64,000 nt of DNA from Siphonodentalium dalli (GCA_032622095.1 CP136062.1:2046001-2110000), one strand, 5' to 3'. Positions 34,490-47,149 are shown, counted from the first letter of the stretch. Numbers and translations are program-made. Notes: generated by a model not told the origin, from the letters alone.

Positions 34490-36229
34490 TATGTGATGTG
34501 TCGCTTTTAATGAATTGGCAATGCCAGCAGTATGGAAACTGTCACTGCGGTGGAGTTACGATACATGCCGTTAGGTTATGATACACGGTCTACAGCCCTA
34601 CAGGTATTAGCGGGTTGTCACACCATATGTTGAAGAAACTTATGATATATGTCCATGAGGATCTTTTTAAAGATTGGGTAAGTGTTGGCGCTGGGTATAG
34701 CTGTTAAAACAGTCACATCCGTTAAAACCGCCATAAGCAGAATTAATATTATAAACAAACTTTGTTCTTATACCAATCATAAATAAATGTATCACATTAA
34801 TTTCAGCATGTTGTTATGTTAGTACTTTGTGTTACATGTATGTAAGCAAACGTCATCTTATGTAAACAAACAGTACATGTACATGTAAGTAAAGAGTATG
34901 CGATAAGCAAAACACTCAACACCGAGTAGACCCCCACTGCATATACAGGTATATGAATTTTTTTTAGAAATGCCACCGTTATTTCACGCCTTTAGATTAG
35001 GCTAATTTGGGGGACAGAGGTGATAGGTTTGAGTGAGGGGGGGGGTACCCCCTTGTGACTATTGGGGGTACTTTTTAAAGTAAACCGAAAATGGGGGCTT
35101 TCTGGTTGTTCTGAAGCATATGAAAGGTGAAAGAAATGAACCAATGGCCCCCATATCATTTCCTGGCAACTTGGGCTTATATCAGCATTCAGCAAGTTAT
35201 GTTACATGTACCCTTATATTTTCAAGTTTTGTAGGTAACAATTTATTGAATATTGGGAATATTGGATCATTTGACATCAACAAAGAAATTTTATAGATGT
35301 ATGGTGCTTGAAACTTCACCAAGCAGTTCACCAACACACTGATCATGGGTATTTCCAATTAAAATTTAATTTAATCCAAGTTAAATCGCATAATCAAAGT
35401 AATTAATGGCTGAACATCACCATCTTTAACTGTGGAATCGGATCCAATGCCTCCCATACAGAGAGGCCTAAGCTGAATGAGGTTCCCAGAGGGTGAATTT
35501 GGTGATTGCTAGCCCTCTGGGGACCTCATTCCGCAAATGTCAGCCACACTAAATTCAGACTTGGGGACCGCCCACCTCTAGTTCTATTGAGAATCATATA
35601 TCAACCCTTCCTTTACTAAATGCTTATTGACAAGTAGATGTTGTGGGAAGTGTTCAGATAAAGTCGTTTGTTGAACTTTTCTGAACATTTCCAACCAATT
35701 AATAGATATCCTTCTACACATGTACATGTATGTCTTATCTGTTGTCATCTGCTTGCATTTCCTGAACAACCCTCTGAATGAATAATAGATCATTCAAATA
35801 AATTCTTTTTTACTTGGTGGGAGAATCCATTTAGTAAAGAAAGGGTTATATAAAATTTTCGCTACGATAAGGGAGCAATGATTCATAGCCCCTACAATTC
35901 AGTGGAATCATGAACTTATTTACAACATACCGCATTACCGGTATAGCCATTTAATAAGCTAAATCTCAGATTTTGGTGTTGAATGGGTCACCATGAATCA
36001 CTCTCAACCTAATCAATCGCCACAGTGTTTTGCTTATCGCTCACTATTTACATGCTGTATATATACAAACAAAGTGTTTTGCGGAAAATAACGCATTCTT
36101 AATATATTTCATTATTCTACATGTACGGTATACTATTAGGATATTTTTGAGGAAATTTTCATAATTTGGTAACTGTTATTTCTAAATTATTACTTATTAC
36201 ATGTACATACATGTATGTACATGTACCGG
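34490..36229. other. No supported gene over 1.7 kb
   Basis: Contains a fragment of the 115-bp repeat (34490-34525), a G9 run with a GGTACCCCC...GGGGGTAC hairpin at about 35038-35072, and palindromic TACATGTA words near 36200. Small frames have no motifs. Confidence 0.45.
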
Positions 36230-36838
36230 CAGACTTTCATTTTTAGAAAATGTAGGCGCGCAGAGTCCCGCTCGCTGGGTTTTGGCCAGGCGCGCGGTTT
36301 CTATCAAGATAAAATAAACAGCGGAAATACATTCATAAATGCCACGTAAATTGAATTTGTTTACTCACGATCGATGTCCAGTGAATCTCTTTGATGGTTT
36401 AACACTGCTTAATCCACTATCCATAAGCACAAGTGAATGTTACACACTATGTTTTATATTCTACATGCTCCTATATTAAATGTAATTCATAATTATTAAT
36501 AAGGAATCAATTTAATACTCAGATTCCAAGCTGACAGAATAAATATCAACATCTCCCAGCCACGTGGTCTCGCTTTGATTTTCGAGGAATTTATGTGACG
36601 TCATAAGCCATACCGGTACATAGAAATGTATTTTTAGCTTCGATTCATTCAGTCTCAGACAGATAGTACATTTGACACGTCACACCGTGTGACCTCGTCT
36701 GGGTAGACACTAATAATAGCGTTATCAGGTTCGCTCTCTGTATTTGGCCTAGGTGCGCAATCGATCGCTTGCTGGTTTTCAGTTTTAGCTGTGCGATGGT
36801 GCGCAAGAGCGATCGCGAGCCTCAAAAATGAAAGTCTG
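36230..36838. mobile_element. MITE with CAGACTTTCATTTTT termini
   Basis: The left end CAGACTTTCATTTTT (36230) is matched in inverse at the right end (AAAAATGAAAGTCTG, ending 36838). Both are followed inward by GGCGCGC/CGATCGC-type GC blocks. Flanks TACCGG and TACTGG may be an eroded 6-bp target duplication. Internal sequence is non-coding. Superfamily not assigned. Confidence 0.6.
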
Positions 36839-36849
36839 TACTGGTACAC

Positions 36850-37465
36850 TTAGCTGATGTGCCTGACTTCATCCGGGCTCTTTAGGGAACAACGTTGCCA
36901 ACCAGTATACATGTACAATGTATGAGTATATATCGAGGTCGCAGTCAAGGACACAGTCGCATATGAAATTGGACCCACCCATATACCGGTAGTTCCCGGG
37001 ATCAAAGTAGGCCTTTGGTAAATTAATACCAAATTTAAGTCCGATCAGTCGTGCAGTTTTCAAGTCTATAACACACAGAGACAGAAGTTCTAAAATATAA
37101 CATAATAGACCAAATGATGTACCTGACTTCGTCCGCGCTATTTAGGGATTTCTCTATGATCGCCTCCGTTTGGACAAAATATACAGCATCTGGTCAGTGG
37201 AAAAACGATCAGTCGAGGTCCAGAAACCGATGAGTGTATATGTGCGCTACCGGTAGGTCAATGTCAAGGACAGTCGCATGTGAAATTAGACCTCCCATAT
37301 TGTTTCCAGGATGAAAGAAGCCTACCGTGCATACCATGTACATGTACATGTACCAATCGATTGGTTGAGGTCCAGACACATGCCTATAGTATATGAGCAT
37401 ATACCTACATGGTCACTCATGAAATTGGACCCGCCCATTTCCGGGATCAAAGTAGACATACAATA
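36850..37465 (+). repeat. Three diverged local copies of a ~200-bp unit
   Basis: Copies at about 36850-37025, 37115-37320 and 37345-37465 share GACTTCRTCCGSGCTMTTTAGGG (first two), TCGAGGTC and CAGTCGCATRTGAAATTRGACC, and end in GGGATCAAAGTAG-like sequence. Non-coding. Confidence 0.6.
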
Positions 37466-37812
37466 CATGTACCCCGCTGGACAAAACAAGTATCCATTGG
37501 CACCGCAGTGTATTTGCTGTTCGGCTGCGGTGTCAGAGTTTGTAACTGCAGTTGAGCACCGAAGCCGAACGGCAAGTACACTGCGGCCAAACGGCAAGTT
37601 CACTACGGCCGAAAGGCAACTACCCTCACGGTCGAATGGCATGTACACTGTAGTTAGATTTCTGGTTTGTATTGTCTTTTTTCAGTTTGATGAAAGTACA
37701 CTGTGGCAAATACACCATGCCGAATGGCAATTACATCACGACCCAACTGTAGTTAGCCGGTGGCGCCGCGGTGTAGTTGCATTTCAGCCGCGGTGGCAAT
37801 GCTAACCACACC
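37464..37812 (+). mobile_element. Truncated CCGCGG-rich MITE
   Basis: The left end TACCCCGCTGGACAAAACAA matches the complete element at 51320-51671 in the opposite orientation. The internal reiterated GGCCGCGGTGTAxTTGCC-type blocks are present. The right terminal repeat is missing after AGTGG at about 37820. The 164-codon frame across it is a by-product of the repeat. Confidence 0.7.
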
Positions 37813-37849
37813 GCAGTTAAGTGGTCCCACACACAGACAGAATTTCCGA

Positions 37850-38500
37850 AAAACAACCGATGAACAAATGACCGATGATGAAAAACAACGAAAAAACACA
37901 CCGGCTGACGAATGGTGGCAAATGACAGATAAATGACGAGGATGACGATGGCAAATGGCAACAAACAACAACGAAGTAAAATACCGACTGATGACGAAAA
38001 ACAAATGGCCAACGACTAACACTATGTCAAACAATCGATGACGAAAAATTACTGATGACGAAAAACAAACAGCCAAAGATGAACACGATGTCGAATGATC
38101 GACGACGAAAAATGTCTTGATGACAAACACATCGACCCAAGCCTGCAGGTTTCAAATTATGTGTAACCTACAGTACATGTATTTTTTTTTCGCCTGGTAA
38201 TCCTAGTCCAAATCTACGGGATACATGTATAATGTACCCTGCTGGACAAAACAAGTTTCCACTTGACCACGGTGCAGTTAGCATTGCCACTGCGGCCGAA
38301 ATGCACTACATTGCCACAAAAACCACGACTGACGACAAATGAACAAAGGATGAAAACAAACGACCAACAATAAACACGACGACAATCGACAGACGACAAC
38401 CAAACACGAATGACGACAAACACACTGACTGTGACACTGATGACCAACGAATGACAACGACAAATTGTCAAATGATGAAAAATTATTAAATGAAATAATA
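37850..38500 (+). repeat. Cryptic GACGAAAAACAA simple repeat with a nested MITE end
   Basis: Degenerate purine-rich blocks (GACGACAAA, GATGACGAAAAACAA, AACAACGAA) fill both sides. A second MITE start (TACCCTGCTGGACAAAACAA) lies at 38235-38310 and is truncated. Confidence 0.6.
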
Positions 38501-39640
38501 ATCAAAATTTAATTTTTAATTTAAAGCAAACAGACCTACCTTTATTGCTTTAAAAAAATCTTGGATTTGGAGAAAAATGCCTCCAGGAGCACGCATTGTG
38601 CTGTTGTGTTCACAACACCGCCAGAATCCTCATCAGATATCAATTCCTTGAACTTAAGTTGAAGTTGAAGATGGTAACTAGGAAACATACTACAATTTTA
38701 GTATCACAATTTACACGTAACACAGAATTCGTACTTTCATTTTTTTTATCTTTCTTTGAACTTCGAACTTTTTGGTTGATTGAATGATTCTGGAATCTTG
38801 ATCATTGTTGTCTGTAACAGTTTACAGTGAAGCCTAACTCAGTAACTGTCGATTGTCACGAAATCAAGCGATTAATTAATCTACGTACACTCGTACATTT
38901 GTGGAAAAATTTGCCATGAAGGGAAGGTGAAGGCCTTATCGGTCTATGGGATATACGGAAGTAAATTCCGAACAAGTAACTGCCGTAAACCGGATGACAC
39001 TGACAGGACGGTCGCTTGACTGGGGATAATTAATTATTATGCTAATGATATACCAATGATTTTTATCAGATGAAAAGGCTGTAATTAATCCTCAGAAAGA
39101 ACTGAATAGGCTAAACTTGAAAGTCGGGTACATTCTAGAATCTGGGAATGAATTTGATCAGTTGTTGTTGTTGTCTGCATATTCCTCCGTTAAATCGGAG
39201 CACCCTGTAGTTTCTGCTGTATTCTGCGCAGTCACCACCCGGAAGTCACGTGTTATATTCACAAATAAACGTACCCGGTACTTTCTCTCATGGTATATAG
39301 AAATATATAAAAATTATATAAAAATTATAATATAAAAATTATATAAAAATGATATGACGTCATAATTCACATGCATTTAGGTATAAACACCCACTGGGGT
39401 GGTTGCTATTATTCAAATGTTAGTATTGTGTCGTTTACTATTCAAATACAATTGATATACCACAATGCATAAGTGCAAGGAATACAAAAGCGCACACAAC
39501 TGCTATTTTTACATTCACACCGGTAACATCACATCCGCATGGACGAGTGATGATGACTACACCGACAGACTACAATACACAGAGATACAATTTCGAAAAA
39601 AACATATTACCTGTATCAACGTAATCACTGTCGGATACCC
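38501..39640. other. No supported gene; possible promoter region of the exon at 39.66 kb
   Basis: AT-rich, with an ATATAAAAATTATA-type run near 39300-39350. Nothing else is recognised. If the downstream exon is real, the last few hundred bases hold its promoter. Confidence 0.35.
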
Positions 39641-39658
39641 GTTTAGGTTCGGACATTC

Positions 39659-39697
39659 CAACATGGCGGCGCCCACTAAAGCAGATAAACGGTAAGT
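39659..39697 (+). CDS. Putative first coding exon of a host gene (TISU start, GTAAGT donor)
   Basis: CAACATGGCGGC (39659-39670) matches exactly the TISU consensus SAASATGGCGGC, a YY1-type promoter/initiator element of genes with very short 5' UTRs. From ATG 39663 the frame encodes M-A-A-P-T-K-A-D-K and the first two bases of an Arg codon. It then meets a near-consensus donor, ACG/GTAAGT, at 39692. Exon coding length is 29 nt (phase 2). TISU genes are often housekeeping genes; the product here is not recognised and no next exon is identified. The donor is followed by an AT-rich stretch and an inverted-repeat insertion. The frame also extends upstream without a stop (39465-39695), so a longer exon is not excluded. 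Confidence 0.5.
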
Positions 39698-39852
39698 GTA
39701 TATATTTTCTCCAAGCAGCAATCAACGACATCTTTCGGTGATACACATTGAAACAGTTATGTAGGAATCTGTATGCCCAATACATACGTAACACGCCTTT
39801 CGCATGACAGGCATGTGAATTGTTGTACTTGGCGTGTCAAGTCGTCATAATT

Positions 39853-42430
39853 TTTCGAAATTTTATCGAGGCGGCGAAATGTTCGCTTTTTCGTATTTTT
39901 CTGGCCCTGGGCTCATGCATCCGCAAATTTATGTATTGTTGTGGGTAAATTAGGTCACCACACATCTTCGGAATGCAAAACAGGCGATATTTTTATTGTC
40001 TAACTCCGAAAAACGACCTTTGAAAATTTCAAAATGTTCAGGTTCGGATTCGCAACATTCGCGATGATTTTGTTCAGGTTCAGACACAATTTTTGTTCAG
40101 GTTCGGACAAATTTGGTTCAGGTTCGGACAATTTTAGTTCAGGTTCGGACGCATCAAAACCTTACCTATAAATGACATGCCGAGGTGCAGTCGCGATCTT
40201 ATTGTGTGTGTTATTACCGAACATGCATTGTTAATTTGTTATATATAATATGTCAGCTGAAATTTCCAAATATAGGTGGTAAATTCTCCGAATTAATCAG
40301 AATTAATTGGATAAAAGCCACAGTTGAATATTCTCGAGCAATGTCTACTATAAACCAGCTAGTGGGAATTATTACATTTTACATATGAGCAACAGTGGTA
40401 TTATTACTTATCTTCTGCAATATCGGGGATACATGGATATTTAATACCTGGTTCTCGATTTTGAACCCCGAGGCGGAGCCAAGGGGTTTCAAAAAGAGAC
40501 ATCCGGGTATTAAATCTCCTAGTATCCCACGATGTTGGCGGAGTTAACGATTTTGTCCCACATCAATAGCTACCATGTGGTGTGCTTTTCATAGCTTATC
40601 ACACCAATCAGCACCATGCAATAAGAATAATTCAGTAGCAGCCCTATCGATCCTGTTTTAGGTGACGTCAATTAAGCTCAGTGCGCTAGTTCAAGGGTAA
40701 TTCATAACCACGATGTTTCACTTGCTTTTATACGCCCACTGCCAAGAGTTACGGGAACATGGTGCATGATTTAAACGTGACGTTGTTGTTAATCAGATTG
40801 TTAGTTACAACCGGGTGTGGGGACAAGCGTTGTTTGTTATATATGTTTCCCTATGAAATAGCTGTAATTTTAAATGACATACGATGCGCTCTCTTTCGTC
40901 AGGACCTTGGCATGGATAATAATTTGCAAACGTTATCTCACTGTAGATACTTCTGTTTAAAAACGGGTACACAATTATTGACGCGTGTAATATATTATCA
41001 ATGGAACTACGCGAAATTCCGCGGAAGACTGAAAATAGTTTATTACTGCGATAAGTTCTAAAGAAAAACAAATGATCCCGTTTTATTACGTATTCAGTTA
41101 TTTGTTAACTGGGTTTTTGTGTGTAATATTTAACCATTGGGTAGGCACTATTCTCTTAAGCTCATGAAGGAAATTTTCCACCAAAATTAGAGATGCTTAA
41201 TTTGCCAAAGGAAGAGCTGATATTGTTTGCATAAGTTTCGCTACTTCGGCGTCTAAATTCTTGTTTCGATAAACAAATACTTGTAGTTTTGCAGAATTGC
41301 TTACCATAAGCATAACATAAAGAGAACACATATGGTTTCTCGAATAATATATTCCTGAAATATCGCCGCTCGTGAAGATTCGCATATTGCAGGTATTATT
41401 CGGCAAACCATAGGTATTCTCTATGTTTGCATAGTGCTGAATCGAACGCAACATTTCGGGCTCTAATTAATAGTCCTACGTAATAGTCATGTGACAAATG
41501 GTTAACTTGTAACTGGATTCAATATTTAGAAATGAGGCAAAACACATAAGGCTTATATTGGAAAGAATATGTTTCGTGTGAATACCCAAATATATCATCC
41601 AACTATTGATACAAAACATGGTATATATTGTCTATCTATCAGCAAGTATTTATGGGCAAATTGTGGGAACAGCTATATAATCACATTCATCGTATAAGCA
41701 GTCTAATAAAATAAAGTTACTGTTCGTGGCTCGTTTCTGCGCTTTATGTCTGGGAATATATTGTTAATAGAGACTGGGGGTAAATACATCATTACACGGC
41801 TTGTTGAGGGGGGATCGCCTCGGGGGATACGAGCATCTACCGGGGCATATACACACAGTACCCCCATCAAAAAGCCGTGTAACTTATATTATGGACAGTT
41901 ATCTGCTCATCTACGTGCGGCGACCTTCGTGGCAGCGTATGTGGATGTGGAGGGGAATCCCGTGATTGCATGCATCTCACACGCATAAAATAAGAAAGTC
42001 CGCCCAAATTATTCACGAGTGGGCTAAAACCATGCCCTCGTGTTCCCCATTTATTGTTTCTTTTACGAATGGAAGATAACCAAATGCACAAAAACGCAAT
42101 AAGAACGCGACTGTACCCCGGCGTGTCATTTTTATGCGAAGTTTTTGATGCGTCCGAACCTGAACCAAATTTGTCAGAACCTGAACAAAAATTGTGTCTG
42201 AACCTGAACAAAATAATCGCGAATGTTGCGAATCCGAACCTGAACATTTTGAAATTTTCAAAGGTCGTTTTTCGGAGTTAGACAATAAAAATATCGCCGG
42301 TTTTGCATTCCGAAGATGTGTGGTGACCTCATCTACCCACAACAATACATAAATTTGCGGATGCATGAGCCCAGGGCCAGAAAAATACGAAAGAGCGAAC
42401 ATTTCGCCGCCTCGTTAAAAATTTTTTTTT
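39853..42430. mobile_element. Long inverted repeat, ~355-bp arms, 1.9-kb spacer
   Basis: The left arm (about 39853-40205) and right arm (about 42085-42430) are inverted copies, with shared words GAGGCGGCGAAATGTTCGC and CTGGGCTCATGCATCCGCAA. Both hold an internal minisatellite, four GTTCAGGTTCGGACA-like blocks on the left (about 40050-40150). The spacer contains repeat A (40626-40826) and small frames, none recognisable. It could be a foldback or DNA transposon with decayed core, lying in the intron predicted after 39691. No flanking duplication is seen. Confidence 0.7.
40626..40826 (+). repeat. Dispersed repeat A, second copy
   Basis: Homologous to 717-971, with deletions. It lies inside the spacer of the inverted repeat and lacks both neighbours of the first copy (the 164-bp element and repeat B). 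Confidence 0.6.
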
Positions 42431-42904
42431 TGAAATATAAAAAACAATATTAAATCATAAAAAAAACAATTCTGGCCAATTCAGGGTCAAACAATATCAA
42501 ATGAGTGAAATGATTTGTTAGTCATATATGGGGGGGGCGATATCCAGGGTGGGGGGAGATATATAGGGGGAGATATCCTGTTACACCGATACATGTACAT
42601 GTATGTATTTCGGCACTTTGTGTAACATGGTCTGCATCTGGTTACTTTCCATTTTCACATTTTGACGTCATATCAGCATGGACAGACTGGTTTCTCGGGA
42701 ACTAATGGCCAGATCGCACTACAGTGCATTCTCTTACGGTGTATATGCGAGTGTCACGTAAGGAGCCTCGTATATATAAGAGAATGCACTGGCTTACAAG
42801 GTTGAGGTAAATATTGTTAGGCGAATGTATTCTCTGCTGCATGTAAATAGATGTGAGGGTTTTTCAGAAAGTTACTAGTATACATGTACCGGTACATGTA
42901 TGCA
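42431..42904. other. No supported feature
   Basis: A/T-rich, then a G-rich GGGGGGGGCGATATCCAGGG stretch near 42531 and TACATGTACATGTATG near 42592. Confidence 0.4.
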
Positions 42905-43292
42905 TACCAACCTTATTAGCTCAACTTTACTTTGTAAAGCCATGGCTTAGTATCCGTCGTACGTGTGTGTGCGTGTGTGTGTGGGTGTGTGATGCGTCAA
43001 CAATGCAGGCTACAGGTCGTACCTTTGGTCGGATCATTATGAAATTTGTCATAGCTGTTGACATTGACATGCAGATGGGTACAAGTCATTTTAGGGTAAT
43101 GTGGCCATCTTGGATTTCAAAATTCAATCGCACGGGCTACAGGCCATACTGTTCGTCTTATCATCATGAAATGTGTCATGGATCATAATATTGACATGTA
43201 GATGGGAACGAGTCATTTTGGGGTCATTCGGAAAAAAACATGGCCGCCAGCAGCCATCTTAGATTTTAATCTTTGCATGACTAAATCTTTTG
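42905..43292 (-). mobile_element. Short minus-strand copy of the 164-bp element
   Basis: Read on the minus strand it has just over two units, the GTGTGTGTG-containing tail, and the terminus GTTGAGCTAA followed by T (plus strand TTAGCTCAAC from 42915). The terminal hairpin is degenerate (TTTAC/GTAAA core). It shows that the element can exist with as few as two units. Confidence 0.75.
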
Positions 43293-43435
43293 AACACTGT
43301 TAGATGTTGGGAGTTTATATTCTATAATAATTTGTACAAAAGGTATATACGGCTTTTAAAAGTTTTTTTTAGGTTTTAAGTTTGACGTGGTGAACTCGTA
43401 GTCTGTTTGTATTGTGAATCTCCGATTTCCCACAT

Positions 43436-44563
43436 GCCCTGATTAGGGTTGCCACGACTATGAGTTTTCACAATAGACTAATCGACCGCTATAGTCGATT
43501 AATCGATTAATCGTTTATATATGTGGCCTATATTGCACCCAGGTAAAGACGTGATCAAATCGAAATTACAATGACTACACTACATCCAGTCTGAACACAG
43601 TTATAATCTGTCAGTCAGCAGGCTGGTCATTCTGAGGCCCCCGCCCGTCATCGGCCACCTAAACTCAAATTTACGCAGCAGGTAAACGCCCTCCTCATCG
43701 CTATTCCCGCGGACGAGACATTAAACAAATATCTGTCCAGTCAATCAATGTTCCCCGTGAACATGCATCGCGGTCACGGTGCCAAATGAAAGCATGCGGA
43801 ATTGTCGCATACTTATTGAAAACGGACTATATAAAATCCCATTGTGTACCGATTGCGTCAACTGACATATTATAGCATTTAATTTTATTTCGCGGGTTTC
43901 GGTGTGTGTGCGCGCTGCCTGTTACTGTACTTTTAGTTTTGTTATTCAAAGTGCGTACAACGCATCGTGCAGCGCGGTAGCGGGTGGGGGGTATATACGT
44001 TACCAAGTTGGAGAATGTGATGTATGTCTAACTAATAAGTGATGACACCAACTTGTTATGGACTAACTGTCTAGTAACACTGAACATTCCATGTCCCGCG
44101 AACTTTGTGACTTTGTCAATTATTATCACGTTTTACAGTATGAAATTTGAAAAAAAGAAATATAGATGCAGTCCCATGCATGTCGTCCATTTTGGATATG
44201 ATGATCGCTAATTACAGATCCATAGGAAGATACGTTTACAGTTAAACATAATATATAAACAATGGCAAGCCTGTAACACATCAAAGGCACACCAAACTCG
44301 TTGAAGATGACCGCCAAACGTCGGTTGCGTTATCAAAGGAAGCCGCATCAGAAGTGGCGACAGAACAGGCTGTCGGGTGGTAAATTGTGTTATATACACT
44401 GTTAACTTTTACTTCCAGGCATTGTATTTGCGCATAGTACTGCTTAAATTGACAACCATACCCACCCCGTTTGGGCGATTAGTCGACGAAAGTAAATAAC
44501 CGTCGACTACCATGCACACCTGCCGAAGGTTAGTCGAATAATCGTGGCAAGCTTAGCCCTGAT
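43436..44563. mobile_element. Non-autonomous hAT-type element, 1112 bp, with 8-bp target duplication
   Basis: The element 43444-44555 is flanked by identical 8-bp GCCCTGAT at 43436-43443 and 44556-44563. Terminal inverted repeats are TAGGGTTGCCACGA (left) and, inverted, TAAGCTTGCCACGA (right): 12 of 14 match. Subterminal CGATTAATCGATTAATCG and GATTAGTCGACGAA words are typical of hAT elements. No transposase frame is found, so it must have been moved by a related element elsewhere. Confidence 0.85.
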
Positions 44564-46740
44564 GTGTGATTGGCCTAATTGATATACGAAATTTAATGAA
44601 CCATTGTGCATGTCTGAAGTGTAATTAATCATACCACGACTTAAGGCCTAATTGAATCTTATTTGATGGGAATATGAATGTATGAAGTTATTTTTATAAG
44701 ATTTAAAAAAGGCAGATATATCCTAGCTTATGCGTGTGTTTTAGCTGTGGTTCGTTAATTACGCTAGCGTATGCTCATATTATATCTTGAGTTCAAAGAG
44801 TTGTGAATTCACTTAAGTTTATGAACAGAGCCTGGTGAAATGTTACTGTGTGGCGAGTCATACTCGTCTTCGAGCTACATGTATGCATGGTTTTATTAAC
44901 GGTTTGTATTGTGAAGAGGTTAAATTGCCCGAAACCTCCACTGTTCCATTTTGCACCAGGTTCTATTCATAAACAATTTTTAATTGAAATTTTTATTTTT
45001 ACTGTGTAATATTTGGGTTAAGTCTAATACATCAAAAGTTAGAGGTTTGGGGGAGTACATGTATGAGGATGCCACGGGAATTTTCAAAATGTTAGCCTCT
45101 GTAGCCCAAGCCCAAGTAAAAAAAATTGCAGAAAGGTTGCTGTTTTTGTGCATCTGGCATTTCACTAATTTTATGTCTAAAATCCGCATAAAACCCTACT
45201 GATATCACTCACATAACTGGGAAATTATCTCCTTTATACCAAACGACAGTTTCATCTGTTTCAGAAGCTGTTTAATTAAAATAAAATGGAATATACAGGT
45301 AAATATTTTTGTCTTTAAATATGGGCTGATAGGCATATGTCTACCACATACATATCCATTCAATGGAGTTTCCAAGTCAACGTGTGATGAGAGTATGCTA
45401 TAGTTCTTCCTGTGTGGTCAAATTCCAATCTGCTAAATGGAAATTCTAACGCATCAATATAGTGGACAAATACACTTATACATTTAGTCAGTAACCCACC
45501 AGCAGTTAATAGTTGCACATAAAACACTATTATAAGGCATATGCATCCAATTTTACAAAAACAAATAATACATCTCCCAGCATATCCCCTGTATATCCAG
45601 TGAGGTATCATTTCCACCAGCAAGCTATTACACGAACCGAACACATTTTAAGCTCATAACATCTCAGGACAGTGAACTCAATCTTGACTTTCGAGTCACT
45701 GTTGATGTCATGTAGACATATCCATGACATATCAGTTGTTAAGCTTCAATTCAACTAGAGTTGACATATTTTGGAAATAAATACATACCGGTATCTAGAG
45801 AGGATACATGTATTTGCCAGGATGCAATTGGAAATATTATTTTATAAATTGCTGATAGGTGTATCTGCAAACCTAGGTCGTTGTGCAGGATAGACACAAT
45901 TTCTAACTAATTCCAGATTGATTAGTCTGTCAACCAGCACATTATCTACCATTATTTGATACAACTTGTCTACTGGAACATCTTCTTTATACAAAATGAC
46001 AAGCAGTCACTATGTCAGACTATAGATGTTGTGAGATCAACATATTCATCTGAGTTGATATAAAACATGCAAATAATTCATTGATTAGCTTGATGCACTG
46101 ATGAACGTTATTTTCTAGCCATTGATAGTCACATTAATGTTTGAGAGCTGCTCGCTCTTGTCCATGCACACATTGATCTAGGTTTAAAACTCCTACAGGT
46201 AGTTACATGAGGAAAAGTTTATTTATTTCAGTTTTACATTTCTCGAAGCTTCTTTCGAAGGGTGTCGGGAAGGAAGTTTTTCACCTCACCGTCCCATATG
46301 CAACATGTCAGCTTTATGTCACCTCCAATAAAGCCCATATACGGGTCCAGTAACATAAATAAGGTGTTTTTGCAGCTATAATAAGTTTTAAACTGTTAAA
46401 ATGTTAAATATGAGCACAAAAGGTCTTTAGTAAAACATTCGTATGAGGTTGTAAAAAATATGATTTTTTGCCTTTCGGACTACCCACCCCGACATACCTT
46501 CCTGCATCCCTACAGTGTATAATATCGGTAGCTTTGCGCAAGTCGGCATCTCTATGAGTGCATTCTAGTTTTCGGTATACTTTTATCTGGTTGGTGCGAA
46601 TGACAGCTCAGAGTGAGTGGTAGTTAGTGGTTTCCCAAGAACGCCATTGGACAGAACAAGCAACGTCCTTCTCACCTAGTAATTATTTTAGAGATATATA
46701 GAGAATCTTCAAGAGACAGCCCTGCGGAGAAAGGGAGCAG
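44564..46740. other. No supported gene over 2.2 kb
   Basis: AT-rich with small frames lacking motifs. TGCATTCTAGTTTTCGGTATAC at about 46558 relates to 17770. Confidence 0.45.
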
Positions 46741-46752
46741 GAAACCACCCCT

Positions 46753-47103
46753 GCTGATCCTGCCGCCAGCTTCGATGTGGATTTGGACAGCTTGCCACCA
46801 TGGGCACCGGAGTTCCATCTCATCCCGGTGTCTCCCAGCTCTAACACTAGCAACAACAACATCAGCACAGACACCACCCAGTCTGTTGAAGAGATAATTG
46901 GTGAGACCAACAGAGCTGTGGAAATGGCGAAAAATGAGCAGAAATTACAATTCTAAGAAGCCAAGAGACAGCAACAGCAAAATTTTAAAGACCAGGAAGA
47001 AAAATTCCGACGTCTTATACAACAGCACCAATAGGAACCTCCTCCATCTCCACAATCGTCATCAGAAAAACATCCAAAAAGAAAGAAGAAAAAGAAAAAA
47101 TGA
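46753..47103 (+). pseudogene. Decayed C-terminal coding segment with coiled coil and basic tail
   Basis: One frame (46753-47103) reads as protein: an acidic/aromatic start (D-V-D-L-D-S-L-P-P-W), a Ser/Asn linker, then a Glu/Gln/Lys-rich helix and a basic end K-H-P-K-R-K-K-K-K-K-K before TGA at 47101. It is broken by TAA at 46954-46956 and TAG at 47032-47034. Both sit in Gln-rich context and could be C-to-T changes of CAA and CAG. Upstream of 46753 the protein-like signal shifts frame. An AATAAA at 47150 and short A-run follow, so this may be a retrocopy or a dead last exon. The helix-plus-basic-tail layout resembles ends of Myb/SANT-type transposon proteins; not recognised with certainty. Confidence 0.45.
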
Positions 47104-47149
47104 ACTAACATTTGTCATTGTATTCGATTCCTTTTTTTTTTTAATTCTC

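Noticed and set aside
37311..37805. 164-codon frame
   Set aside because: Lies over the CCGCGG-rich MITE and adjoining local repeats; composition follows the repeat blocks.
41746..41988. 80-codon frame in the inverted-repeat spacer
   Set aside because: No motif and no second evidence of coding.
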